Assembly (NCBI RefSeq): GCF_030435805.1
Contig: NC_081308.1
Coordinates: 131,918,936-131,982,935, forward strand
Length of the DNA stretch: 64,000 nucleotides
Reading direction: 5' to 3'
DNA from: Mustela lutreola
Taxonomy: Eukaryota; Chordata; Mammalia; Carnivora; Mustelidae
Shown here in pieces: positions 44,211 to 64,000 of this stretch (positions are counted from its first letter, which is position 1; every line of letters begins with the position of its first letter). A model generated the notes under the pieces. The model worked only from the letters and a program-made list of their open reading frames with translations. It was not told the origin of the DNA and made no database searches. Position numbers and translations under genes: made by a program.

Positions 44211-44859
44211 GTTTCGGCAGCGCGAGAAGGGAAGGGTGACCGTGGAACCCGGACTTTCTCGGAGCTCCGGGGACCGACGAGTGCTCGCGGCTCACCGTTC
44301 CTGCCCTTCTCACGTCGGACCGACTCTGCTGACAGGTGTGGTCCTCTTTCCGATCACAGGGTACTACTGGTGGGCATTCTGCCGCCTCCGAAACTCCCCG
44401 GACTTTCAAGTTTACCCCTCCTGTTGGCCGTGGCCCATTTCTGCCGCCTGCTTTTACAGCACTGGCCAAAGCGACGCGATGCAGGAGGCGACTTACCTTG
44501 GCGGCAAGCGGGACTGTTTCCGCCTCTCTCTCTCCGCCACCGTTGCGGAGTCTGACCACACCCCTGCTTCGTGGATGAATCTTTAGTTCGGAGACATTTT
44601 CTGCTCATCAAACTTAACTGCATTCGGGGTTGTTAAATTCTTTTAAAAGGCCCCAAATATGGTTGGCCCCAAATATAGCACCTGTGTATCTTACTTCATG
44701 TGCCTCAGTTTGCTCAGTTTGCAACAACGATTAACGTACCCGACCTCAAACCGTTTTCTGTGACTTGAGGGCGCATGAGCCATCCTGGCATGTATGAGGA
44801 GCTGCAGGGACGCCACTATATAGCTGGGGCAGAGTGAGCGCGGGGAAAATACTTGCAGA

Positions 44860-46230
44860 GGAAACGACGAGGGACCAGATAATTCAAGGCTTTGCAGACC
44901 GTCTTGGGACCTTAGGCTTTTACACGCAGGGCAATGAGGAACTGTGGTAGGGAACAGTGTAGAGGACGGACAGGATCGGCATTACTTTTTAGGGTGATCT
45001 GACCCCTGTGGGAAGAACAAACTATAGGGGCAAAGGTAGGAGCATGGTTAACTGTCAGGATGTTATCCCAGATAAGTGTGCTTTGAGCATTTTATTATGA
45101 AAAATTTCAAAGGAAAATTTCAAAGACGTACAAAAGTAGAAAGAATAGTATAGTAAATCCTATGTCCTCACTTCCCAGCTTTGACAGTTGTCAGCTCATG
45201 CTAATTTTGTTTAATTTATACCCCTCACAATCCTCTTCCTTTGTTATTTTCCATAACAGCTTTATCAAGATATAATTCTCATACCATATAATTCACCCAT
45301 TTAAAGCGTACAGTTCAGGACTCCAAAAAACCACTTGCCTCCTTAGCTGTCACCGCATTGCCGCAGCTCTCCCAGCTCTTAAACTCTTAAGCTCCATCAA
45401 TAATTCTGTTTCTATGGATTTGCTTTTTCTGGACAGCTCATATAAATAGAATCATACAATATGTGTGGTCTTTTGTGAGTTGCTTTTCTCTTTCAGTGTC
45501 ATGTTGGCAAGACTCGTCCACCTTGTAGTGTGTGAATGTACTAGATTTTGTTTACTCATCAGCTGATGAACGTTTGGGTCATTTCCACGCTTTAGCTGCT
45601 GTGAGTAATACTGCTCGGAGCATTTGTGTGTGCACATGGGTTTTTGTTTCTCTCAGATACCTAGGAGTTCCCATATTATTTTGAAGCAAACTTCTGACAC
45701 CGTATCATTTCACCTGTAAACATTTCAGCATGCATCTCTAAGAAAGGATTAAGAAACAACCACAACACCACTATGCCACTTAAACACTTAACATTAAGTG
45801 CTTACTGTCATCAAATAGATTCTGGGGTACATTACGACAGGATTTCCTGATGCGTTAGATGTGAGCTGTGAGACAAGGTGAGGTGGGGGTCAAGAGGGGC
45901 TCTGAGGTTTTTGTCCAGTACCTGGACATCAGCTGACAAGAAGGAGGGTTGTGGGTGGAACTGGCTTTTGGGAGCCACCAGGAGTGCAATTTTAAGGTTA
46001 GTTTTGAGAACATTACCAGGTAGCCAAGTGGAGATGTTGAATTTTCTATGTGTCTGGAATTCAGGAAGGAGGTCTGATTTAGGGTGTTGTCACCATGAAG
46101 ATGGGGTTTAAAGCTGTGAGGCTGAACCGGCTCTGTACCGGAGTGACTGCAGGTAGAGAAGCGATCCCAGAACAGAGCCCAGGAGTACCACAACGTGATC
46201 AGGCGGTGTGGTGAGGAGGAAGGGGCCTGA
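44860..46230. repeat. Nested old repeats, copy 1 of a duplicated block (IKBKG first intron)
   Basis: An old repeat of unassigned family (44860-45050 and 45825-46230) is split by an older L1M-type fragment (45075-45240 and 45665-45815), itself split by a reverse-oriented L1MB-like 3' end (45255-45665; phrases AATTCACCCATTTAAAGCGT and ATAGAATCATACAATATGTG). The right half shares its junctions with 51836-52960. Confidence 0.6.
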
Positions 46231-46639
46231 GCATTAGCAGCTAGTGAGCCAGGAGAGTGGGCTTTTCTGGAAGTCCAGGGAAGGATCAGTGGCTCATCAC
46301 AGACTGCTCACGGGTTCATGGGGGGGCATTCAGTGGAGCAGGAACAGTTTATTCAGCATTAAAGCTGTCCTCTCTCAGCTTCTGCAAACTTGTATTGGGA
46401 TCAGCCTCCTCCTCTGGGTAGTCTGCCTTCTTGGGCAAAATTTAAAAGGGCTCCAGGCTAGTGCCGGCCCACAAGGCCGACTTCTGTAGTTCGTAAGAGA
46501 ATGCAGACAACTCTGCCTTGCTCTCTGCCGTGTTGTCTTGGGCTATGAGCCCACGTCCCATTTTCAGATTCCTCAGCATGCGTCAGATATCCCCTTCAGG
46601 CCCTCATCATGTTCTCAGTGGTGTCCTTGAAACTCATCT

Positions 46640-47105
46640 TACTAGGCAGATTAACTTCTTAGAGCTGCTGTGACAGATAACCACAAGCCGACTGGCTAAG
46701 ACAATAGACCTTTATTCTCTCCCAGTTCTGGAGGCCAGAAGTCTGAAATCAGGGTGTCTTCAGGGCCACGCTCCCTCTGTAGGCTCTAGAGGAGGATCCT
46801 TCCTGCCTCTTCTAGCTGCTGGTGGCTCCAGTCCTTCCTTGGTTTGTGGCCATATCATTCTAGTCTCTGTCATCATGTGGCCTTCTCCATGTCTGTGTTT
46901 CTTCTGTCTCTTATAAGGACACTTGTCATCGGATTTAAGGCCACTCTAATCCAGGATGATCTCATCTCAAGATCTTTCACTTACTTACATCTGTAAAAAA
47001 AACCCTTTTGTCCATACAAGGTCACATTCACAGGCTATGGGGGTTAGGATGTGGACATACCTTGCTGGGATTCTGATTCAGTGCACTACACGAGGTAATG
47101 AGCTG
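46640..47105 (+). repeat. Old interspersed repeat, family unassigned
   Basis: It begins TAGAGCTGCTGTGACAGATA and contains CAGTTCTGGAGGCCAGAAGT, CTTATAAGGACACTTGTCAT and GGTCACATTCACAGG. The same family recurs at 51335-51500 (3' part) and 59745-60150. I recognise it as a common mammalian repeat but cannot name it with confidence. Confidence 0.55.
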
Positions 47106-47503
47106 ACATCTTCACTACTGCTTGGAGGTGTATGTGGCACATAGCATGATACCTCCCCACAAAAACAATCCTCTCTGTAAGTCCCTCCTCTTGTGAGATG
47201 CTTACCTTGACTTTACAGCCTGGAGGTAGGTCCTAGGCAGAGTTTATAACAAGTGCTAAACCACGGCCTTTCTGACCCCACGTATGGGCCTGCAACTGCC
47301 TTTGGAATGAGAGGATATGCCACCTTGTAGACGGAAAAGCCTGTCTTGGGTTCCTGTTACACCTGATAAAGTGCTCGGTGTTCTGCTTAAAGCGTGGCCC
47401 AGAACTCCTGCACAGACTACACTCCTTGCCCTGCAAGGTAAGAGAATTCTGGGTCTTATGGGACACGTCTGCTCCCTTTTTCCTCCAGACCCTGACTTGT
47501 TGG

Positions 47504-58355
<10,852 letters not shown>

Positions 58356-58679
58356 GGGCTGCCTGGGGGGCGGGCGGCCCGGAACAGCGCCCCACGAGCT
58401 AGCTCTGGGACCTTCTGCTTCAGCTGCCCCGGCTGCTGGCCTGCGTCTGCCCTGTCGCTTGGAACCCACCGGGCCCGAGGCTCTGCTCTTCTGGTTTGTT
58501 CTGTCTGCTTGGACCACTTGTCTCTGGGGCTTCCTCTTCTTCCATGGCCAAGTCCAGAATCACGGCCAGGGCTCTCCAGGAACTCCTCGAGCTGCTGCGG
58601 GCAGAAGGTTCTCCTCACCCGTGAGCTCCTGCACGCCGTGGCATCAGGGCACTCGTGGGCCGTGTGCTGTTCCGTGTGG

Positions 58680-59080
58680 GGGCTGCCTCGCCATTGGATG
58701 GCAGATATTCACTCGTGAGGCCCGTGTGGGTCGTTACCACTCAGTGTCACGAGCGATGCTGCGACGAACATCTTCGCGTGTCACTGACGTGTGTCTTTGG
58801 GTCAGATTCTTCGAAGCCGCCCCGTGGAGCAGTTGCCAATGGGTGCATGGGGCCCGTGTGTCGCCCCTGCTTCCTCAGAGCCTTGCCCGTTGTGGGGGTG
58901 TCCAACCTGTAGGCTTTGGCCATCTGTCCGGCACGTGGCTCTCTGGTCACAGTGAGCCTGAGCATCTCTTCAGAGCTTGAAGGATCCTTTCTGATTTTGC
59001 GGTTAATGGCTTGTTTGTGTGTTTTGCCCATTTTTCTGTTGAGCTGTTAGTCTTCTGCTCCTCAGTGTCTTTGAGCTCTT
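58680..59080 (-). mobile_element. Worn L1 fragment, reverse orientation
   Basis: Phrases such as CGATGCTGCGACGAACATCT, GAGCATCTCTTCAGAGCTTG and TTTTGCCCATTTTTCTGTTG are the antisense of an old L1 3' region. It is heavily diverged. Confidence 0.5.
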
Positions 59081-59744
59081 TGGTCATTAGTGGGACCGGC
59101 TCTCATGTGTGATAGAAACTGCACGTATCTCCTCTTGCTCTGCGTCGGTGCAGGTGGGTTTTGGACTTGAAGTTTGTCATCTTAATGTGGCCACGGTTCT
59201 CCACCTTTCCTTCATGGCCTGGGGTTTACTGTGGTTGTGACGTTTCTCACGCGCACGCTAACACCCGAACCCCGCAGCGCGCTCTTGTCCTCCCTGAGCG
59301 TGTTGCCGCCTGGCGTGAGTGATGGTGGCTGTGATTCGTCATGCTGCAGAGGCTTGCGATGCTGTTCCCTGCTCCAGCCCCAAATGCCCCAGCCTTGGGA
59401 AGGGAAGCCCCTGGGTGACCATGGGCAGGTTACAAACACTAGAGGGCTCCTTACTGTTGTTTTGCAAGATTCTGGATGTTTCCTCGATGTCAAAGCCAAG
59501 GGCATCAAGCCTGCCGTTGTCAGGCAAGGACAACAGAAGTATGCCACGGTCTCCCCGGGTTGGGAACGGGATGTCACTGAAGGCGACCTGGTCAGCAGCT
59601 GGTTCTGAAGACGAGCCTGGGCCAGGGGTTTGCTGGGTGTGTGCAGGCAGCTGTTCCATGGGAAGGTGTTTAAGGCTTCCGGGTGCTGTGTCCCAGTCCT
59701 GACCCTGTAGTTTTTCTGCAAGAGCACTTTTAGTTTTTGGGAAG

Positions 59745-60150
59745 GAATGTGTGCATTTCCCTTGGCTGCTGTAGCAAATGACCGACTTGGCTTAAAACAA
59801 GTCATTCTTTCATGGTTCTGTAGTCAGGGTGCCTTGGAGGTCAGATCAGTTCCAGGCCTCTCTCCTGGCCTCTTGGGGGTGGCCCCTGCTGTTCTTGGCT
59901 GGTGGATGTGTTGCCCCAGTCTCTGCCTCTGTAGTGACACGGCCTCTCCTTCTTCCCGTGTCATCTCTCCTCGTCTCTTAGAAGCACACCAGTCACTGGC
60001 TTGGGGCCCACCCGCGTCATCCAGGATGAGCTCATTTGGAAATCCTTTATCTTCATTAGATCCACAAGGACTCTTTCCAGCTCCGGTCATAATCCCAAGT
60101 TCTGGCATTAGTTCATGCCTGTATCTTTTGGGCCACTGTTCAGCCTAGCG
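59745..60150 (+). repeat. Old interspersed repeat, same family as 46640-47105
   Basis: It shares GGCTGCTGTAGCAAATGACC and the later CATCCAGGATGAGCTCATTT phrase with that family; more diverged. Confidence 0.5.
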
Positions 60151-61876
60151 CAGGGCCATCTTCTGGAGCACATAGTCTAGGACACAGGCGGAGGAAGAGC
60201 GGGGTCTCCAGGGCTGGCCGCTCTGTTGAGGGACTCATTCCCTGGGGTGGTGGTGGCTGCTGGGTGCTCCTTGCAGGCGTGGGGACTGCTGCTGCTTGGG
60301 ACACCTTGGCTCCAGCTGGCCACCGCTGGGTGGCCATGGGCAGGAGAAGGAAGGTTGCGGGCCACGGTGGGATGGGGTCGCAGGCCCATTGGGTGCCCCG
60401 GGTAACAGCCGCCAGCTGTGGAGGGAGGGGCTTTGTGCTTTCTAAGGGGCATGGACGAAGGCGTGGGGGGGTCCTCCGCGGACTGGAGAAGGATGGGACC
60501 CAGGAGTAGTGAGAGAGGCCGGCGTTCTCTTCCTGGGGCACTTTCCTCAGGTCCTGGTGGTGGCGCCCCACCACGGCGGCCAGGAGCTTGGACGGGTGTT
60601 GGTGCCCGGGCCCCAGGCTGAGTCAGGGTCTGCTCTTCTGAAGCGTCCCCTCCTGGGCTGCCCGTGCCCCCTGCCTCCTTGTGGCCCGTGTGGGAGCAGC
60701 TGTACACTGGACAGCCATGACTTTCCAGCGGGCCACTCACCTAGAAACCCGGGATTCCACTTTCTCCCCTGCTGGCTTTCCTTTGGGCTTCCAGAAGAAG
60801 TGGTTGGATCCTTTCTGTGAGGGGAAGCAGCCTGCCTACCTAATGATCTGTGGCTTCTTGATCTTCAGCACCCTGGCTTTGGGAGGCAGAGACAGAGAAC
60901 TCGAGGCACAGCCTGCCAAAGCCCAAGTCATTCTTGCTGCTGGGACCACAGCACGGGCTGTTACCCGCCGGCCCACGTGGCCAGAAACCCGGGGGATCCC
61001 AAACGGCACCGTAAGAAAGCGGTTTTCCGTCGCTGGTAACTGAAACACAGACTCCAGCTGCATGGAAAGTGATGGGGGGCAAGGAACAGATGAAGCCTGG
61101 CGGCCGGGTGTGAAGGGCTGGGGGCTGCTGCGGCCGGGAGAGGCAGCCTTGCACCATTTGGGTGGATGTGGCTGGTGGGGTTGCCTGTAATTACGGTTTC
61201 CTTTTGTATTTGCGTAGTTGCTAAGTGACTCTAATTTGCATGTATGACTCTGATAGGTAGAACAGCCTGTTTGTTCAGAGTCCGCCTGGCTGGCTAGCGC
61301 GGCCCGGAGGTGGTGTCTGCTGGGGCCGAGAGAAGCAGGACTGGCTCTCCAGGGGGATGCCTCAGGTGCCTGGTGATCACTGATGTGCTAGGAAGGGAAC
61401 AGGGCTGAGCCGGAGCTGCCAGGGTCCCACATGCCCAGGCGGGGTGAGCGGCAGGCAGGGCTGCGGGGCAGCGGAGGGTGTGCAGCGTCCCTGGGCCTCC
61501 CGGGGCCTCAGTCTCCACGTGCAGGAGGTGACAGCAGAGCTGCGGCTGCCCTGGAGGGGCTCCTGGGAGCTGGCTGAATTCTCATCTGGTCTCCCAAGCA
61601 CGGGCGGGGACAGCGACTCCGGCAGGTGTCAGTAGTAGTGCTCGTCAGGAGGGACCGTGTGCGCGTGCCCGCACATGTGTGCATGTGGGTCCTCGAGATT
61701 GTTTTCGCACCTCCTCCTCTGAAGCTGCTGTTAGTCTAGTCCAGATGGCAGATCACGTGAGTGTGTATTTTTATGTAGTGGCTTAATTATTCTTTCGTGT
61801 AACAGCTGAGTAGTGAGCATGTGAACATCGGGTTTCTTTCTTTTTTTGAGTATTTTTTTAAGTTACTCTGCATTTC

Positions 61877-62513
61877 AGCCACTCTGGAAAACGGTATGGA
61901 GATTCCTCAAAAAGTTGAAAATTGAGCTACCTTACCACCCAGCAATCGCACTACTGGGTACTTACCCCAAAGATACAAATGTAGTGATCCAAAGGGACAC
62001 CTGCACCCCAGTGTTTCTAGCAGCAATGTCCACAATAGCCAAACTATGGAAAGACCCTAGATGTCCACTAACAGATGAATGGATAAAGACGATGTGGTTC
62101 ATATATACAATGGAATACTATGCAGCCATCAAAAGAAAACAAAGTCTTGCCATTTCGAATGACATGGATGGAACTAGAGGGTATTGTGCTGAGCGAAATA
62201 AGTCAATCAGAGAAAGACAATTATCATACGAGCTCACTCCTGAAATTTAAGAAACAAAACGGAGGATCATAGGGGCAGGGAGGGAAAAGCAAAACAAGAG
62301 AAAACCAGAGAGGGAGACAAACCATAAGAGACTCTTAATCTCAGGAAATAAACTGAGGGTTGCTAGAGTGGAGGGGTGTAGGGGGATGGGTGGCTGGATG
62401 GTGGACCTTGGGGAGGGTATGTGCCATGGTGAGTGCTGTGAAGTGTGTAAGCCTGGCGATTTCACAGACCTGTACCCCTGGGGCTAATAATACATTGTGT
62501 GTTAATAAAAAAA
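61877..62513 (+). mobile_element. Young carnivore L1, 5'-truncated 3' end
   Basis: It contains the last ~125 codons of ORF2 (PLWKTVWRFLKKLKIELPYH, MEYYAAIKRKQSLAISNDMD) and the carnivore-type 3' UTR, ending GTGTTAATAAAAAAA. Target duplication: AGTTACTCTGCATTTC at 61861-61876 and AGTCATTCTGCATTTC at 62514-62529, with two differences. It is truncated like most L1 insertions and is not a host gene. Confidence 0.93.
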
Positions 62514-62736
62514 AGTCATTCTGCATTTCTAGAGCTCTGTTTTATGTAACAGGTACTTTAAGTAGTAGATATTGTGTCTATTAATACACATCCTCAGGGT
62601 TCCACCTCCTTTACTGTTCATTTTCTTCTTTTCCTCTTTCTCTTGTTATTTGTTGGAAGTCCTTGTTGAAGAAGGAAACAAACTTCCCTGTAGTTTTCGT
62701 GAGTAATAAGCAGCCCTGGCTATCAAAGCAAGTAGC

Positions 62737-62860
62737 CTGAGCCCCACATCTGGCTCCACACCTAGCCAGGAGCCCACTTATTTCTCTCTCTCTCCCTCTG
62801 CCCCACCACTGCCACTTTCTCAAAAATAAATAAATAAAATAAAGTAAAATAAAATAAAAA
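62737..62860 (+). mobile_element. CAN-SINE 3' part
   Basis: It retains the GAGCCCCACATCTGGCTCC middle, a CT-rich tract and an A-rich AATAAA tail; the tRNA-like head is missing or worn away. Confidence 0.65.
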
Positions 62861-63270
62861 TGGCCTCTGATTCTTCAGTATCTGCTGTCGTGGTATTTCC
62901 ATGATCTGATTGAAAGGTCAGTTTCAGCGGTGAGCTTGCATCTTAACAGCAGTGAGATTTTGCTTGCGAGTTTAAAGGCACAGTCTGCAAACATCTGTTC
63001 AGTAGGGTGCTGCCCGGGGCAAAAAAACTAAGACAGATGTGCTTCCAGATGACCGATTGCTGTTTAACATATAATTGGAGTATATATAAAAGATGAACTG
63101 AAAAGCTAGGAAAATACTTGAAATCTTTCCCTATCAAACGTTCCCTCCTAAGCTTCGATATTCTCTTTCAACAAAGGAAATATCTTAGGAGAGTATTGAT
63201 GCCTGGACCAGGAGTTAGAGAAGCCTGGGATTTTTTTTCTGAAATTGAGTGAAGTGTATTTTCTTCTTCC

Positions 63271-63445
63271 TTTTTTTAGGTTTTTATTTGAGACAGCATG
63301 AGTGGGGGCAAGAGGTAGAGGGAGAGGGACAAGCATACTCCCCGCTGAGCAGGGAGCCCGATGTGGGGCTCGATCCCAGGATCCTGAGATCATGACCTGA
63401 GCTGAAGGCAGAGGCTTTACCCCACTGAGTCACCCAGGCGCCCCA
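63271..63445 (-). mobile_element. CAN-SINE, minus orientation
   Basis: A reversed, nearly full-length copy (TTTTTATTTGAGACAGCATG through GTCACCCAGGCGCCCC). Confidence 0.9.
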
Positions 63446-63715
63446 AGAATGTTTTTTTGTTTATATATGTGGCATTAAATTGTCATCCTTAAAAATATGT
63501 TTATTAGTAAGATGTGAACAGTGGGATTATTAATAACATTAGCTTGAACTCCCCCATTAAAGGATCCTAAGAGAATACTATGAATAATTGTATGCCAACA
63601 AGTTAGGTAACTTTGATGAAATGGACAAATTCCTAGAAACACAGACTATTAAAATGGATTCAAGAAGGAATAGAAAATCTCCACAGACCTATCATGAGTA
63701 AAGAGATTGAATAGT

Positions 63716-64000
63716 GCTGTGATCTGAATGTTTGTGTTCCCCTAAAATTCGTATGTTGAAACCCTGACCTCCCAAAGGATGGTATTAGGAGGTCGGGCAT
63801 TTGGGAGGTGATTGGGATGAATGGGATTAGTGCCTTTAAGAGGCTCCAGGGAGGGCGCCTCGGTGGCTCAGTGCGTTAAGAGGCCCCAGGGAGCTTGCTT
63901 GCCCCTTCCCTCACATGAGGATGCCAGGAGAAGTCTGCAGTCAGGAACAGAGCTCTCACTTGACCATGCTGGCCCCGCGATCTCAAATTTCTAGATCCAG
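63716..64000. repeat. ERVL-MaLR-class LTR fossil, cut by the window end
   Basis: Phrases GTGATCTGAATGTTTGTGTT, CCCTAAAATTCGTATGTTGA and GGAGGTGATTGGGATGAATG are typical of an old mammalian MST/MLT-type LTR. It is a broken copy interrupted by a tiny SINE piece. The right end lies outside the window. Confidence 0.5.
63855..63880 (+). mobile_element. 26-bp CAN-SINE head fragment within an LTR
   Basis: GGGCGCCTCGGTGGCTCAGT plus GCGTTA is the very 5' end of a CAN-SINE. It is flanked by AAGAGGCTCCAGGGAG (63839-63854) and AAGAGGCCCCAGGGAG (63879-63894), which look like a target duplication. Confidence 0.6.

Larger units (their letters stand above)
43180..44345. promoter_or_regulatory. Divergent G6PD / IKBKG CpG-island promoter
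   Basis: One long CpG island separates the minus-strand G6PD exon 1 from plus-strand IKBKG. It contains a TTAAAT TATA-like element for G6PD (43481-43486), many GC boxes at 43489-43570 and, on the IKBKG side, ETS motifs at 44167-44207. In human the two genes share a bidirectional promoter, and the arrangement here agrees. Confidence 0.75.
58356..63700. other. IKBKG 3' UTR and gene-free downstream region
   Basis: No AATAAA or ATTAAA is visible from the stop to ~61.8 kb, so the IKBKG 3' end cannot be set. The region holds a worn reverse L1 piece (58680-59080), a copy of an unassigned repeat (59745-60150), a young L1 3' end and SINE pieces. No second IKBKG copy and no CTAG-family gene is seen. 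Confidence 0.55.

Noticed and set aside
43549-44559. 336-codon minus-strand frame in the G6PD/IKBKG promoter
   Set aside because: Low-complexity CpG-island sequence; no splice or homology support.
60681-61043. 120-codon frame at 60.7-61.0 kb
   Set aside because: No recognisable domain, no splice context, and the surroundings are old repeats.
61846-62250. 135-codon frame downstream of IKBKG
   Set aside because: It is the C-terminal end of L1 ORF2 in a truncated element, not a host gene.

Overview
This window is mammalian X-chromosome DNA, collinear with the human Xq28 block LAGE3 - UBL4A - SLC10A3 - FAM3A - G6PD - IKBKG, in the same order and orientation. The first five genes are on the minus strand; IKBKG is on the plus strand and is divergent from G6PD. 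The many tRNA-derived CAN-SINEs (tRNA-like head, CT-rich middle, AATAAA-rich tail) and a young carnivore-type L1 3' end show that the host is a carnivoran. The SINE consensus resembles arctoid, probably mustelid, copies rather than dog or cat copies; the species is inferred.

Layout: LAGE3 541-2432 (3 exons, with a ~50-bp minisatellite in intron 1); a gene-free stretch with SINEs 3.3-9.1 kb; UBL4A 9.2-10.2 kb (4 exons); SLC10A3 11.2-12.6 kb (one coding exon, CpG-island promoter near 14.7 kb); gene-free 14.9-19.1 kb; FAM3A 19.7-25.9 kb (9 coding exons); gene-free but CpG-rich and repeat-rich 26.9-31.3 kb; G6PD 32.0-42.8 kb (12 coding exons plus a 5' UTR exon near 43.4 kb); a CpG-rich divergent promoter region 43.2-44.35 kb; IKBKG 47.5-58.4 kb (9 coding exons); gene-free 58.4-64 kb with old repeats, one young L1 and the edge of an LTR fossil.

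I rebuilt all six coding sequences exon by exon from splice sites and reading phase. Each closes in frame: LAGE3 160 aa, UBL4A 159 aa, SLC10A3 476 aa, FAM3A 230 aa, G6PD 515 aa, IKBKG 412 aa. The genes are mostly housekeeping genes: tRNA t6A modification (LAGE3), tail-anchored protein targeting (UBL4A), a bile-acid-transporter-family membrane protein (SLC10A3), a secreted FAM3 cytokine-like protein (FAM3A), NADPH production (G6PD) and NF-kB signalling (IKBKG/NEMO). They do not form a pathway; G6PD and IKBKG share a promoter region.

The window holds no new kind of system that I can support. The most notable structure is a nearly identical inverted repeat of ~0.38 kb, at 27.04-27.42 kb and 54.82-55.20 kb, flanking all of G6PD and the 5' half of IKBKG. 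Also notable are two blocks in IKBKG introns that share the same nested-repeat junctions (an old local duplication), an IKBKG exon 6 that can only be spliced in the short, mouse-like form, and paired CTCF-core motifs in G6PD intron 5.
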